64,000 bases of DNA from Ascaphus truei (GCA_036426205.1 CM071568.1:222506966-222570965), one strand, 5' to 3'; shown: positions 49,484-61,321, counted from the stretch's first letter. Translations and numbers: made by a program. Notes: generated from the letters alone by a model not told the origin.

Positions 49484-49822
49484 TGTGCGTGGGGGAGGGG
49501 GCTGCATGAATGATTAGCTGTGCAGCAGTTCAAAGAAATTACATATAGTACAGTAATTGCAAAAGGCAGTTCATCATAATAATTTGATCCCTACACCACC
49601 AAATAAAGTACATAAAAAGCACACAAATCAACCATGTGCAGTCAAACGCGCAGGGTCACAGTCAAAAGCTACAGCACAGATTGAATATCGTAATATCAAG
49701 ATTGTTTTTGCAGGCTTGTGGAGAAAAAGACAATTAAAAAATTATAATAAAAAAAAAATTTTGGTCACTCACTCAAGCAAGCAGTGGTGGGTGAAGTTAA
49801 AGGCGCATGTGCAGTAATCAAC
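49484..49822. repeat. ~335-bp direct repeat, copy 1
   Basis: It matches 51249-51577, sharing for example AAAGGCAGTTCATCATAATA, CATGTGCAGTCAAA, CAGTCAAAAGCTACAGCACA and GGTCACTCACTCAAGCAAGC. Both copies lie on the plus strand and bracket the satellite 50041-51012. Confidence 0.93.
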
Positions 49823-50040
49823 TAGCTCCCATCCCAAAGAGGATTACATGCAGGCGCATAGAGAGGTGATGCTCTGCTAGGGACTGATTAAAAACACAAT
49901 GGCAAGCGTTTTATATTTATTTTTTTTGTTCCTGGTAAAATAAATATTTATTTACATTCCTGCTAATCATAATCATTGACAACCCCCTACACCAGGCCTG
50001 CAAAACTCCAGTCCTCGAGGGCTGCAAACAGGCCAGGTAC

Positions 50041-51012
50041 ACACACACACACACACATGTATACACACACATACACACGTATACACACACATACACATGT
50101 GTATACACACACATGTGTATACACACACAAACATGTGTACACACACACAAATGTACACACACACACATACAATGTATACACACAAACATGTATACACACA
50201 CACAAACATGTATACACGTGTATACACACATGTGTATACACACACACGTATACACACACACAATATATACATACACACAATGTATACACACACACGTGTA
50301 TACACACATGTGTATACACACACACATGTGTATACACACACATGTATATACACACACATGTATACACACATACACATGTATACACACACACACACACACA
50401 CGTATACACACACACACACACGTGTATACACACACATGTGTATACACACACAAACGTGTACACACACACACACACACACTTATACACACACACACACACT
50501 TATACACACACACACACACATACAATGTATACACACAAACATGTATACACACACACAAACATGTATACACGTGTATACACACATGTGTATACACACACAC
50601 GTATACACACACACACACAATATATACATACACACAATGTATACACACACACACGTGTATACACACATGTGTATACACACACACACGTGTATACACACAC
50701 ACACGTGTATATACACACACACGTGTATACACACACACACACGTGTATACACACACACACACGTGTATACACACACACACACACGTGTATACACACACAC
50801 GTGTATACACACACATACGTGTATACACACACATACGTGTATACACACACATACGTGTATACACACACATACGTGTATACACACACACACGTGTATACAC
50901 ATACACACACACACGTACACATACACACACACGTACACATACACACACACACATGTATACACACACACACACACATACAATGTATACACACAAACATGTA
51001 TACACACACACA
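50041..51012. repeat. ~970-bp ACACGTGTATAC satellite
   Basis: Almost purely alternating purine-pyrimidine. Runs of CA are punctuated by the palindromic step ACACGTGTATAC or ACATGTATAC, with ACAATGTATACAC variants. A higher-order block (CACACATACAATGTATACAC, AACATGTATAC, ACGTGTATACACACATGTG) occurs at about 50160-50320 and again at about 50510-50690. Open frames in all directions are artefacts. Confidence 0.97.
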
Positions 51013-51248
51013 CCCCAGCACCACCACATCAGCACACCGGTATCCCATGCCCCCCCAGCACACTGGCATTCTCGGCTCCCCACCATTCCCAGCCCCCATC
51101 AACACCATCAGCACCCACACATCGCCACCTTTGCACCTCCCCCATCGGCACACCCACATCCGCACCCCCACATCAGCACCAAACCCTCCCAAATCAGCAC
51201 ACCGATACAATCACCATCAGTACAGCCACAGCAGCACTACCACCGCAT

Positions 51249-51577
51249 TGTGTGTGTTCGTGGGGGAGGGGGCTAAAGGGTACAGCTGCATGAAATTCAA
51301 AGATAATGACATACTTTAATTTCAAAAGGCAGTTCATCATAATAATATGATCCCTACACTCATATACAGTATGTAAAAAGCACACAAATCAGCCATGTGC
51401 AGTCAAATGCACAGGGTCGCAGTCAAAAGCTACAGCACAGATTGAATATCGTAATACAGTATCAAGATGTTTTTTGCAGGCTTGTGGAGAAAATAAAAAT
51501 ATATATATATTTTTTTTTTTTGGTCACTCACTCAAGCAAGCAGTGGTGGGCGAAGTTACAGGCGCATGCGCAGTAAT
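51249..51577. repeat. ~335-bp direct repeat, copy 2
   Basis: Partner of 49484-49822. It shows substitutions and small indels, so the duplication is not brand new. Confidence 0.93.
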
Positions 51578-51579
51578 CA

Positions 51580-52395
51580 CCTGCTGTCAAGCAGGAATGT
51601 GATTGAAACCAGACACACGTTCAAAGGAATGGTTTGGGAGAGATGTACTGCATTTTAGAGAAGATAAGAAGTTGAAATACCCTGCAGTGCAGTTAAATAT
51701 CCTGAGCGAGGGGAGAGCGCTGTATATGCCGAAATGTGACACTGTTACAGTACAGTACTGTACACGTCTATGCGTTTCAACAATTTTCAAATGAGACATA
51801 CTGTACAGTACAGCACTGCAAATGTATGTATACTTTAAATATGCAAATTTACAATTACTGCACGTGCACACACTGACTGTGTACTGACGTAGGTTGAACC
51901 GTGAAGGTATTAGACTTCCAAGACAACAGCTCGAAAACGCCCTCCTGAGTTTTTACACGGCATTGCAGTATTGCAGACAGCGAGAATAAAATGCTAATAT
52001 TATGAGCGCTAAAATAACGCAATTCACTCCGGACAAAAAAAAAACCACACCTGACCGAGATTATCTGAGAGCCGCGGATCTAGACGATTTAGACTCAGGT
52101 CGGCCGCCACTGTATTAATAAAAATGATATTAAAGCAGCTTCATTACCATAGCAGATAGCAGTTATGGTAACAAATTCATTCAAGGTTTATATACGTATG
52201 TGCCTTACATTGCAGTGATCTAATAGTCATCAACCATTGTGTTTATAAAATCAAACCACACTGCATTTTCGTCGATGTTTTATTAAAATATTCATACTTG
52301 TTGCTGAATAATTGCTGAACTGTATACTGTATGTGGATTTTCAAGACTCCTAAGACCGGTTATTCTTATCACATTGAGGAATAGCCATCCACACG
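51580..52395. other. possible right end of the BEN/DDE element; otherwise unassigned
   Basis: Contains CAGGCGCATGCGCAGTAATC at the left and the inverted palindrome at 52134-52181 on the right. Between them no coding sequence or known repeat was recognised. Confidence 0.4.
52134..52181. repeat. recurrent palindrome, occurrence 7, inverted relative to occurrence 6
   Basis: AAGCAGCTTCATTACCATAG ... AGTTATGGTAACAAATTCATT. The flanking ATTAAAGCAGCTTCATTACC is the reverse complement of GGTAATGAAGCTGCTTTAAT at 45614-45633. Confidence 0.85.
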
Positions 52396-54275
52396 GGCTA
52401 TTTACCCATCGGAGACTATATCTGTCGGGACTCCATGGAGGCAGAATATCCCTTTAAGAAAGACCTCTGATAGTTTAGATGCTGTGGGTAGCTTCCTGAG
52501 AGGAGCAAAATGGGCTTGTAGTGTGAATCGGTCGACCACTACCAGTATAGTAGTCATACTCCTGGAGGAAGGCAGCTCCACAATGAAATCCATGGAGAGG
52601 TGGGTCCATGGGCGGGTGGGGGTGGGTAAGGGTTTGAGCAATCCACAGGGTAAAGTCCTTGGCACCTTCGTCTGAGCGCATATATCACAGGCTGCCACAA
52701 ACTCCTATACGTCTGTGTGGAGTTCTGGCCACGTAAAGATTTTTTTGAGGAAATCGCAAGTCTTCCTAACCCCCAGGTGACCAGCCGTCTTGGTTAGTTA
52801 TGAACCCATTGAAACACGTCACTTCGGAATTGGGGAGGAACAAATAATTTAGATGAACGTGTGGAGTCGATCTAGGATCCTCTGCCTGAGCCTGCAAAAT
52901 CTGTTGCAGAAGTGGTCCCTGCTTTATCTCCTCAGAGCTGTCAGAAGAGAATTGTCAAGATAGAGCATCTGCTTTGGAGTTCTTGAATCCTGGATGATAA
53001 GAGATCACAAAGTTTAACCGAGTAAAGAAGAGAGCCCTTTTCACCTGACGTGTCCCGAGTCTCCTTGCCCCTTCAATGTATTTGAGGTTCTTATGGTCTG
53101 TAAGGATTGAAGTTGGAGAAGTTGTCCCCTCAGGGAGATGTCTCCATTCTTCAAGAGCCGTTTTCATTGCCAGATGTTCCCGATTTCAAACATCATAGTT
53201 CCTTTCCGCGGTAGAATTTTTTTTAGAAAAGGGGGCACAGGGGTGGAGTTTCCCATAAAAATCCTTCCTTTGAGAAAGAACGTCTCCGGCTTACAGATCG
53301 GATGCCTCCACTTCAAGCATGAAGGGTTTTGTATAATCTGGATGGATCAGCACAGGTGCGTAAGAAAAGGCGGACTTGAGCTTCTCGAAAACTTTGAAAG
53401 TGTCAGCGGGCAATATCTTAAGATTCACCCCTTTTTTCGTAAGAGCCGTGATGGGTGCAACAACCTTAAAAAAATTCTGATGAATCATCTGTAGTAGTTG
53501 GCGAACCCAAGAAATCGCTGTATCGGTAAGGGCCAGTCGAGCACTGCCGATACTTTCACAAGATCCATCTCAAACCCATGGGAAGAGATGAAGTACCCAA
53601 GGAAAGAAATCTTCTTCTGGTCAAATTGACACTTCTCGAGCTTGGCGTAGAGTGAATTGTCACAAAGTCTTTGGAGAACCAATCTAACCTGTGCCCGATG
53701 TTCAGTAAAAGAACTGGAAAAAATATCGTCGAGATATACCATGAGAAATTGGTCCAATAGATCCCGTAAAATCTCGTTAATGAAATGTTGAAATACGGGC
53801 GGTGCGTTGCATAATGGCATGACTAGGTATTCATAGTGGCTGTCACAGTTATTAAAGCCTGTTTTCCACTCGTCACCCTCTCTTATTCGGATCAAATTCT
53901 AGGCTCCTCGAAGATACAGTTTTGTGAAGATGGTCGCCTTACGTAAGCGGTCAAAGAGTTCTGGGATGAGGGGTATTAGATATTGGTTCTTTAATGTGAT
54001 TTTATTTAGGCCTCTTTAGTCGATACATGGCCTGAGAAAACCGCCTTTCTTGGAAACGAAGAAGAAACCCGGTAGAACTTGATTTGCGAATAAACCCACG
54101 ATGAAGGTTCTCCGAAATGTATTCCCGCATAGCCTTGGTTTCTGGTTTCGAAAGGGAATAGGTGTGACCTCGAGGAGGGATAACCCCTGGGAGTAGGTCG
54201 ATTGCACAATCATAAGGTCGATGTTGTGGTAACTCCTCTGCCTGTTTTTCCTGCAAATTCCTGGTATGATAATTG
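52396..54275 (-). pseudogene. Ty3/Gypsy pol (RT, RNase H, integrase), heavily broken
   Basis: Reading leftward from 54295: pol beginning [36 protein letters not shown] and RGFIRKS. A deleted fingers region follows, then reverse transcriptase with [20 protein letters not shown] and the catalytic [10 protein letters not shown] (53730-53760), and [17 protein letters not shown]. The RNase H region has [16 protein letters not shown] and ADALS (52955-53167). Integrase has CDICAQTK of the HHCC finger and MDFIVELPSS, with DRFTLQAHFAPL and GVPTDIVSDG (52402-52698). Order RT-RNaseH-IN is that of Ty3/Gypsy, not Copia. There are at least five frameshifts or deletions (FG is missing before LCNAP). No LTR is found on the left. 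Confidence 0.92.
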
Positions 54276-54299
54276 GACATCAGTCCCGCTCCCATGACG

Positions 54300-54870
54300 C
54301 GTCCCGTTACATGTTGGGTGACACCTTCGCATGTGCACTATGTGCAAGTACCGCAGTACTCCTACCCAGACCGGGTCCAGACTCCGCCCCCGCACCACAT
54401 CCCGTGACGCAATGGAGTACGTCACTGTTCCCACATCATTTCGGTGCCGCAATACGAGCGGCACTCGAGGGGTTAATGCTGCCAATTATTCCACAGCTGT
54501 GATAAACTCGCCCCTGCCTATTAGAACACAGCCTACCTATAATTATGCACGACTCTGCTTTCTCTGACCCCTGACCTCGGCTTGTATTTGTACTCCCATC
54601 TTCTCAACTCCTGGACCCTGGCTAGGCACAATGACCATCCAACTTCTCCAATCCCAGACACGGCTTCACGACCTTCACTCTGCACTCCAGACTTGGTTAC
54701 ACGGTTGTAGGTCAGTGTATATCAGTATCCCCACCTCAGCCTCGCGGTCCTGTCCTGTTTGTGGTGAGGACTCGTTACAGTATGCTAAGCCCCACAAATA
54801 TGGAACCCGCTTATGTGGGCCGAGTCCTGAACAAGCACTCTGACATGTTTAGCAAAAGGGAGAAATATCT
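54300..54870 (+). mobile_element. Gypsy LTR-like sequence, plus strand
   Basis: Begins near TGTTGGGTGACACC (54313) and has the layout of a Gypsy LTR with CCCCTGACCTCGGCTTGTAT and CTCCTGGACCCTGGCT. It lies head to head with the minus-strand pol. A gag-like stretch in the same plus orientation is found at 57363-57535, across the LINE insertion. LTR ends are not precisely defined. Confidence 0.4.
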
Positions 54871-55060
54871 TGACCAGAATAGTCGGTGTATTTATTTATT
54901 TATGAAATATTTTACCAGGAAGTAATACATTGAGAGTTACCTCTCGTTTTCAAGTATGTCCTGGGCACAGAGTTAAGGCAAATAATACATGGTTACAAAT
55001 ACAGTTACATAAATGAACAGGGTATACATTATATGCATGCACAGTTAAAGATAATATATA

Positions 55061-57352
55061 TTATGGGCGTATAAAACAGTTACAGACCAGATTAAAATGT
55101 GTGACAGCCTTAGATTTGAAAGAATTTAAACTGGTGGTGGATGTGAGAGTCTCTGATAGGTGGTTCCAATTTTGGGGTGCACGGTAAGAGAAGGAGGAAC
55201 GTCCGGATACTTTGTTGAGCCTTTGGATCATGAACAGTCTTTTGGAGTATGATCTCAGATGATAGGTGCTGCATGTGGTAGTGGTGAGGAGCTTGTTCAG
55301 GTAGCTGAGTAGCTTGCCCATAAAGAATTTGAAGGCAAGACAGGAAAGGTGAACTTTGCGCCTAGACTCGAGTGCTGACCAATCTAGTTATTTGAGCATT
55401 TCGCAGTGATGTGTATTATAGTTGCATTGGACACAAAACGACAAATTGAATTGTAGAGGGTGTCAAGTTTGCTAAGGTGGGTTTGAGGTGCAGAGCCATA
55501 TACTATGTCTCCATAGTCAATAATTGGCATTAGCATCTGCTGTGCGATATGCTTTCTGACCAGGATACTTAGGGAGGATTTGTTCCTGTAAAGTACCCCT
55601 AGTTTGGCATAGGTCTTGGTTGTCAGGGTATCAATGTGCATCCCGAATGTTAAGTGGGAGTCAAACCATATGCCCAGGTATTTAAAACTAGTGACAGGGG
55701 TTAGGGTGGTGTTAGCGTTGGTTCTAATCTGGAGCTCAGTCGCTGGAAGCTTTAAAAATTTAGTCTTGGTCCCAAATACCATTGTTACAGTCTTGTCAGT
55801 GTTTAAAAACAGTTTGTTTTGGGAAATCCAGTTTTCGAGTCTCAAAAAGTCATACTGAAGTATGTGTTGAAGGTCAGGGAGGCTATGTGCATATAGGATT
55901 GTGTCATCTGCATACATGTGTATTGAGGCTTCCTGACAAGCTGTGGGCAGATCATTGATGAACACTGAGAAGAGTAGGGGCCCCAGAACAGAGCCTTGCG
56001 GGACACCACAGGTGATATCCAGGGTGTTGGAGTTAGAGCCTGATATGGACACATGTTGGGATCTACCTGATAGGTGAGACTGAAACCAGTTTAAAGCATG
56101 CTTCCCTATTCCAGAGCTCTGGAGTTTGTTAAGCAGGATAGCATGATCAACAGTATCAAAAGCCTTTGCAAAATCTAGGAATACTGCACCAGTGAGTTGT
56201 CCCCGTTCCATTCCACACTGGATTTCATTGCAAACTTTTAGCAGGGTAGTTACGGTGGAGTGTTTGGGGCGAAATCCAGATTGGAATTGGCTAGGGAAAT
56301 TTGTGTTGGTATAGTAATCGCTTAGTTGGGAGTGGACACATTTTTCCATGACTTTGGATAGAATTGGGAGAAGTGAGATTGGCCTGTAGTTTGAGACAGT
56401 GTTTTTGTCCCCACTTTTGAAGATTGGGACAACTCTGGCAGTTTTCCAGGTCTTAAAAATATGGCCTGCAGATATGATAGAGTTGACTATGGAAGCAATT
56501 GGTTTGGCAATGGCTGGGGCACCAAGTCGTAGGAATCTAGATTGTAGTAAATCAGGTCCACATTGGCTGCTTAGTTTTTATTTGAGGAGCGCTTGTGTAA
56601 TCTCCTCTTCGGATACTGGGCCAAATTGAAAATTGTGGGCAGTGTTGGGAGCGGGTGGGGCTATGTGTGGCACAATAAATTAACTTTATTTATAAAAACC
56701 GAGAATTACTTTGGAACATACCTGACAGGTACTTCCTTGAACCAGCAGCACCGGTAAACTGTATACGTTATTTATTTTGTGGAGTGCAGCATAGCTCCCT
56801 TTAAATTGCTATGTGGGTACTCGCAGGATGAGATTCAGGTTTGTGGTTTGGGCTGCGTTTCGCTAATACATTAGTGGCACACCCCACAAAGTAATCATTG
56901 AATGCATTTGCAATGTCAGTTGGGTTTGTCAGAGTAATATCGCACTTAGTGATATTACTTGGTTGTTGATGGCTAGAAGGCTGGAATATATTGTTGATAA
57001 CCTTCCAGAAGTTAGCTGGGTTTGATGTATTCTGGTGGATATTGTCAGAGTAATATTGTGATTTTGCTTGCCTTGTTTGCCTTGTGCACATGTTCCGCAG
57101 GCATCTGTATTGATTGAGAGCCTTGGTAGTGCTAGTTACTTTGTAGCTTTTCCACAAGGTATCCCTGAACTGGTAGAGTGCCCTAAGGTCAGTTGTAACC
57201 CATGGAAGGTGGGCCCCCCGTACCCTTATTTTGCGTAGTGGAGCATGGGTATCGCAGAGTTTTAAGAACTCAGATTGGAAATAGTCGAGCGTAGAATCAG
57301 GGTCGGGAATTAAATCGATTCTGTGCCATGGGCAGTTGCTAAGGTCATCCAC
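55061..57352 (-). pseudogene. LINE ORF2: reverse transcriptase and flanks
   Basis: From the right: linker region with HAPLRKIRVRGAHLPWVTTD and ANFWKVIN (57352-56816); the ~140-bp insertion; then QFGPVSEEEITQALL, a stop at about 56577, SNYRPISLLPILSKVMEK, FLDFAKAFDTVDH, CGVPQGSVLGPLLFSVFIND, the catalytic MYADDTILY, and LFLNTDKT with FKYLGIWFD (to 55385). A frameshift leads to the C-terminal block SSFSYRAPQNWNHL and SLNSFKSKAV (55321-55061). The endonuclease domain is absent because of 5' truncation. The enzyme would copy LINE RNA at the nicked target. This copy is inactive. Confidence 0.92.
56668..56807. mobile_element. 140-bp insertion with 8-bp flanking repeat inside the LINE
   Basis: GCTATGTG at 56660-56667 and 56808-56815. 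The insert interrupts the LINE frame and has no recognisable ends. The 8-bp duplication would fit a hAT-type MITE. Confidence 0.45.
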
Positions 57353-57362
57353 TATGGAGCTA

Positions 57363-57535
57363 CTCCAACAAGCAGTACAAGCTATTACTGACCATGCAAA
57401 ACATTGACCCTGTTCCCTCAGCGGTGTCTACTCCTGCAACTGTTCCCATGAACGCAGCCTCCGAACCCCGACTCCCTACACCCAACCAGCGGCGAACCTC
57501 TTGGTTGTCGCGGGTTCCTAAGTCAGTGTAATATA
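57363..57535 (+). pseudogene. Gypsy gag N-terminal remnant
   Basis: The plus strand encodes LQQAVQAITDHAKH, then VPSAVSTPATVPMNAASEPR and LPTPNQ, and in another frame SGEPLGCRGFLSQC. The pattern E..LP.P ... G....CRGFL.QC is typical of the start of Gypsy gag in vertebrates. Two frameshifts. Confidence 0.6.
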
Positions 57536-57769
57536 CAGTTTATGGAAAAAATAGGGTAACCCCAATTATTGAGGCCACTACCAGGCACTATGGAGTGTGT
57601 TTAGGAAAGAAGGTTTGACGCCGGTATATAGGTGATGCAGGTAATAAGGCAATATACTGTATGGGTATCTCTGATACTAACAAGGGGAGTGGGGTACTGG
57701 AAAACCGGTTAGAGGTACAAGGGGACACCTCCCAAGGGGGCGCCCCCAAGTAAATCACGGCCCGGCTAC

Positions 57770-59376
57770 CAATATATCCTCACCTGTCTCCCCTGTGTAT
57801 CGCGTGGAGGTCCCTTGAAAGCCGTTCCTGTTTGCGGCTGCAAGCTTGATCCTGGAGGTCCCTTGAAAGCCGATCCTGGAGGCTCTGTGTGCTGGGATTC
57901 TGCTTGCTGGCGTCTGCGTGCCCCAACTGGATATGACGTCACAGATGAAAAAAATGGAGATTGCTTCCGAGGTTCACAGCACCTTCACTCAGCCAGTTGT
58001 ATGAATATAAAAAAGTTTATTAGTAACCAGCAACAGCATGAACACTCTTACGCGTTTCGTCCAAGCCAGGACTTTTTCAAAGAGTGCTGTTCATGCACAA
58101 TGTCCCAGTTCATATAGGGAGAGAGCTAGATCAACAGCCAATCATTCCTAAGGTCAGATAAATTATCACTGCTGAAATCAATTAGGTGATTCGCTATACT
58201 ATAGGACTGTTTATATCACATGAAGGGACATACAGACATGCAAATATTGCATACATTGTTAACAATATTAAAATGACAGCCTAATGCTGTATAAAATCAA
58301 ACTCATACAAAGCATTATGTTCAAATATGTAATAAAACATTAATAAATTGTATAATAATTAATCAATTAATTCAATCTGAAAGAAAGTGGATAGGAATTA
58401 TAGCTTACATAATCATAGAAATAAATGAATAATGTAACATAGAATTAATTCTCAAAACTTAATAAATGTTATAATACACAGTGTGGATATTTTGAATTAA
58501 CATTATATTAATGATTTTTCTATAATGGGTAATGATACCCAAATAGGCATAATTTGGACAGTAAGCACACCCTGAACACCTATCATACTGGGCCATCACA
58601 ACCCACCAAGAAGTGCTTGAGCTCCCAGTCTTGGTTATTCCGGCCGGATGGATGTGTTCAGGGTGTACACCTCAATACTTTCTTGTTATTCACATACACT
58701 TTCCCTATGTCCTCTCTAGCATGACAAGGTATATGCTCAATGGCAGTATAGGAGAAATTATTTATACCTCCTTGGGGCATCTAGAGAAGTTGTCTAGGGA
58801 CATGGTGGGTAGTATCATTCCTTTTGATAAGTCTTACTGCTCTGCTATGCAAGTTTGACAGGTCTAATTGTGCGTCCACATACATTTTATTACAGCCACA
58901 TCTTAAAGATATATAGTAAAGGACGTATTGCAATTTAAAACTCCTTAATAAAATGTTTTTTTGTGTTAGATCTGATTTTACATATTTGGTACTGTGGGCA
59001 TACCTACACATAGAACAATTTCCACATCAAAAAATCCCTTAAGGGATCCCTTTCTTTTTATTAGAGTTTGACTGAAAAGGCTTGGTGCCAGGTGTGATGC
59101 TAAAGTTTTAGCCTTCCTAAATGTGAATCTTGGCCCATTTCTTATATATTCTACAATCCCTGTCAAGTGACAGAGTATGCCAATGTTTATGTATGATATC
59201 ACATATTTGTTGGGATTGTCGATTATATGTGTTAACAAAAAATGGACTCAATTCACTTAGCTCAGGAACAGGTTTGTGTTGATCCATAAAACGTTTCTTT
59301 TTCTTATATTTTTCCAGGAGTACGGAACGATCCAAAGATCTTGCATGTTCAAATGCCGTTTGGATATCCCTACTTA
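57770..59376 (-). mobile_element. PLE-D left half (minus), head to head with right half
   Basis: The minus strand encodes ISRDIQTAFEHARSLDRSVL-type thumb sequence (59386-59117), then SPFFVNTYNRQSQQICDIIH, and RNGPRFTFRKAKTLASHLAP leading to a decayed GIY-YIG (58978-58600). After the stop region come the 3' region and the hammerhead-like motif at 58036-58096. It meets the plus-strand half at about 59376. Arms 58282-59373 and 59680-60694 are inverted repeats. A 27-bp tandem repeat (GGAGGTCCCTTGAAAGCCG) lies at 57808-57880. Confidence 0.85.
58036..58096 (-). ncRNA. hammerhead-ribozyme-like motif of PLE-D with long helix I
   Basis: On the minus strand GCATGAACAGCACTCT precedes TTGAAAA-A-GTCC-loop-GGAC-GAAACGCGTA, then AGAGTGTTCATGC. 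Helix I is 12-13 bp with a 3-nt bulge, helix II is GTCC/GGAC and helix III is ACGCGT. Position 3 is U and position 8 is A, again a possible pair. Confidence 0.72.
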
Positions 59377-61320
59377 CATTTATCAATCTCCTTAATTCTA
59401 ATGACAGAAATATTAAATTTACTTATGAGCATAATATTAATTGTATAAATTCTAGCCTGCTTCTGTACATCTACCATGATCAAAAAATCCAAACTGATAT
59501 ATTCCGTAAACCCAATTCTAGGAATACATTACTTTCAGCAAAAATTGCCACCCCCCAATCATTACTCAAAGGCATCCCTAAAGCTCAATTTATACGGTTA
59601 ACGTATATGTCAAATGATGAGAATTTTTATTCACAATCAGAAGCATTGTTTCAAAGATTTCAGGCCAGAGGCTATAACAGTAGGGATATCCAAACGGCAT
59701 TTGAACATGCAAGATCTTTGTGAATTGAGTCCATTTTTTGTTACCAGATATAATCGACAATCCAAACAAATATGTGATATCATACATAAACATTGGCATA
59801 CTCTGTCACTTGACAGGTTATTTTAGAATATATAAGAATGGCCAGAGTTCACATTTAGGAAGGCTAAAACTTTAGCATCCACCTGGCACCTAGCCTTTTT
59901 CAGTCAAACTCTAATAAAAGAAAGGGATCCCTAAGGGATTTTTTGCATGTGGAAATTGTTCTATGTGTAGGTATGCCCACAGTACCAAATATGTAAATCA
60001 GAATCTAACACAAAAACCTTTTATTAAGGAGTTTCTAAATTGCAATACGTCCTTTACTATATATCTTTAAGATGTGGCTGTAATAAAATGTATGTAGGAC
60101 GCACATTAGACCTGTCAAAACTTGCATAGCAGAGCATGTAAGACTTATCAAAAGGAATGATACTACCCACCCTGTCCCTAGACACTTCTCTAATGCCCCA
60201 AAGAGGTATATAATTTCTCCTATACTGCCATTGAGCATATACCTTGTCATGCTAGAGGAGGCAATAGGGAAGGTGTATGAATAAACAAGAATGTATTGGG
60301 GTGTACACCCTGAACACACTCCATCCGCCGGAATCAACCAAACTGGGAGCTCAAGCACTTCTTGGTGGGGTGTGCCCGTATGGATGGTGGTCAAGAGGTG
60401 TGCTTACTGTCCAAATTATGTCTATTTGGGTATCATTACCCATTATAGAAAAATCATTAATATAATGTTAATTCAAAATATCCACACTGTGTATTATAAC
60501 ATTTATTAAGTTTTGAGCATTAATTCTATGTTACATTATTCATTTATTTCTATGATTATGTAAGCTATAATTCTTATCCACTTTCTTTCAGATTGAATTA
60601 ATTGATTAATTATTATACACTTTATTAATGTTTTATTTATACCAGTATTTGAACATAATGCTTTGTATGATTTTGATTTTAATTTTATACAGCATAGGCA
60701 TGCAGTGGAGAGAATCTGTAATCTTCTAAGTCCAGACATTTTCAGGCTAACACGAACCCCACGTGGTGCACCCTCTCCCGATGGACATAAAAAGAATCTC
60801 CTCAGGATAATATCTCCTGTATCTGCTCCTGTTCTCCTGTATATGTGTCTCCGACAAGGCATAAGAAGAAACAGAGGATTGCGCAATATCTATACTTCTC
60901 CACTGCATGCTGCCTACCCTAAATCTAGTAAGTAGGCATTTGTTGAAGTTATACATGGGAGAATTTCATTGCTGAAAAAACAAATGTTTTGCGCAATGTT
61001 TTGTCCATGGTTCTTGTCTTGCATCACAGGATAACAGCCTGCAGCAGAAAAAAAAACCCTTTTTCCACGTGTTTTGGGAACTGAGTCCATTGTCTATTCA
61101 TTTACCATTCAACATTTGAAAGAAAGGACTCTACTCTCATCATTTATATCCTTTTAGTCTCATTGATATTGTATTGTTTCAAAATTGTTTATTCACTATT
61201 ATCTTTGTACACTTTGCGCCAGGTTCGTTTTCTATATTTGGATTTGGATTCACTTAATCCTTATTGATTTAAGTACGTTAATATTCACATAATTAATTAT
61301 TAAGCGCTACTGTTTGTTTG
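59377..61320 (+). mobile_element. PLE-D right half (plus)
   Basis: The plus strand begins inside the palm-thumb region (INLLNSNDRNIKFTYEHNIN), continues with DIFRKPNSRNTLLSAKI, SLLKGIPKAQFIRL and NFYSQSEALFQRFQARGYN, then DIQTAFEHARSL. A ~80-bp deletion follows relative to the left half, and then a decayed GIY-YIG. Beyond 60695 the 3' region is unrelated to the left half. The end near 61310 carries TTAAGCGCTACTG, similar to other PLE ends. Many stops. Confidence 0.85.
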
Positions 61321-61321
61321 T

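Larger units (their letters stand above)
54884..57360 (-). mobile_element. 5'-truncated LINE (CR1/L2/Rex1-type)
   Basis: The 3' end on the minus strand is rich in AAATAAATAAATA (54890-54905), followed upstream by a conserved 3' UTR and ORF2. The 5' end stops inside ORF2 at about 57360, the usual truncation. It separates Gypsy LTR-like sequence from gag-like sequence on the other strand, so it probably inserted into that element. An insertion of ~140 bp (56668-56807) bounded by GCTATGTG lies inside it. Confidence 0.85.

Noticed and set aside
49917..51319. Very long open frames (up to ~450 residues) over the CA/ACACGTGTATAC satellite on both strands
   Set aside because: They consist only of Thr-His-Tyr or Cys-Val repeats generated by the dinucleotide array. 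All frames are equally open, so they carry no coding information.
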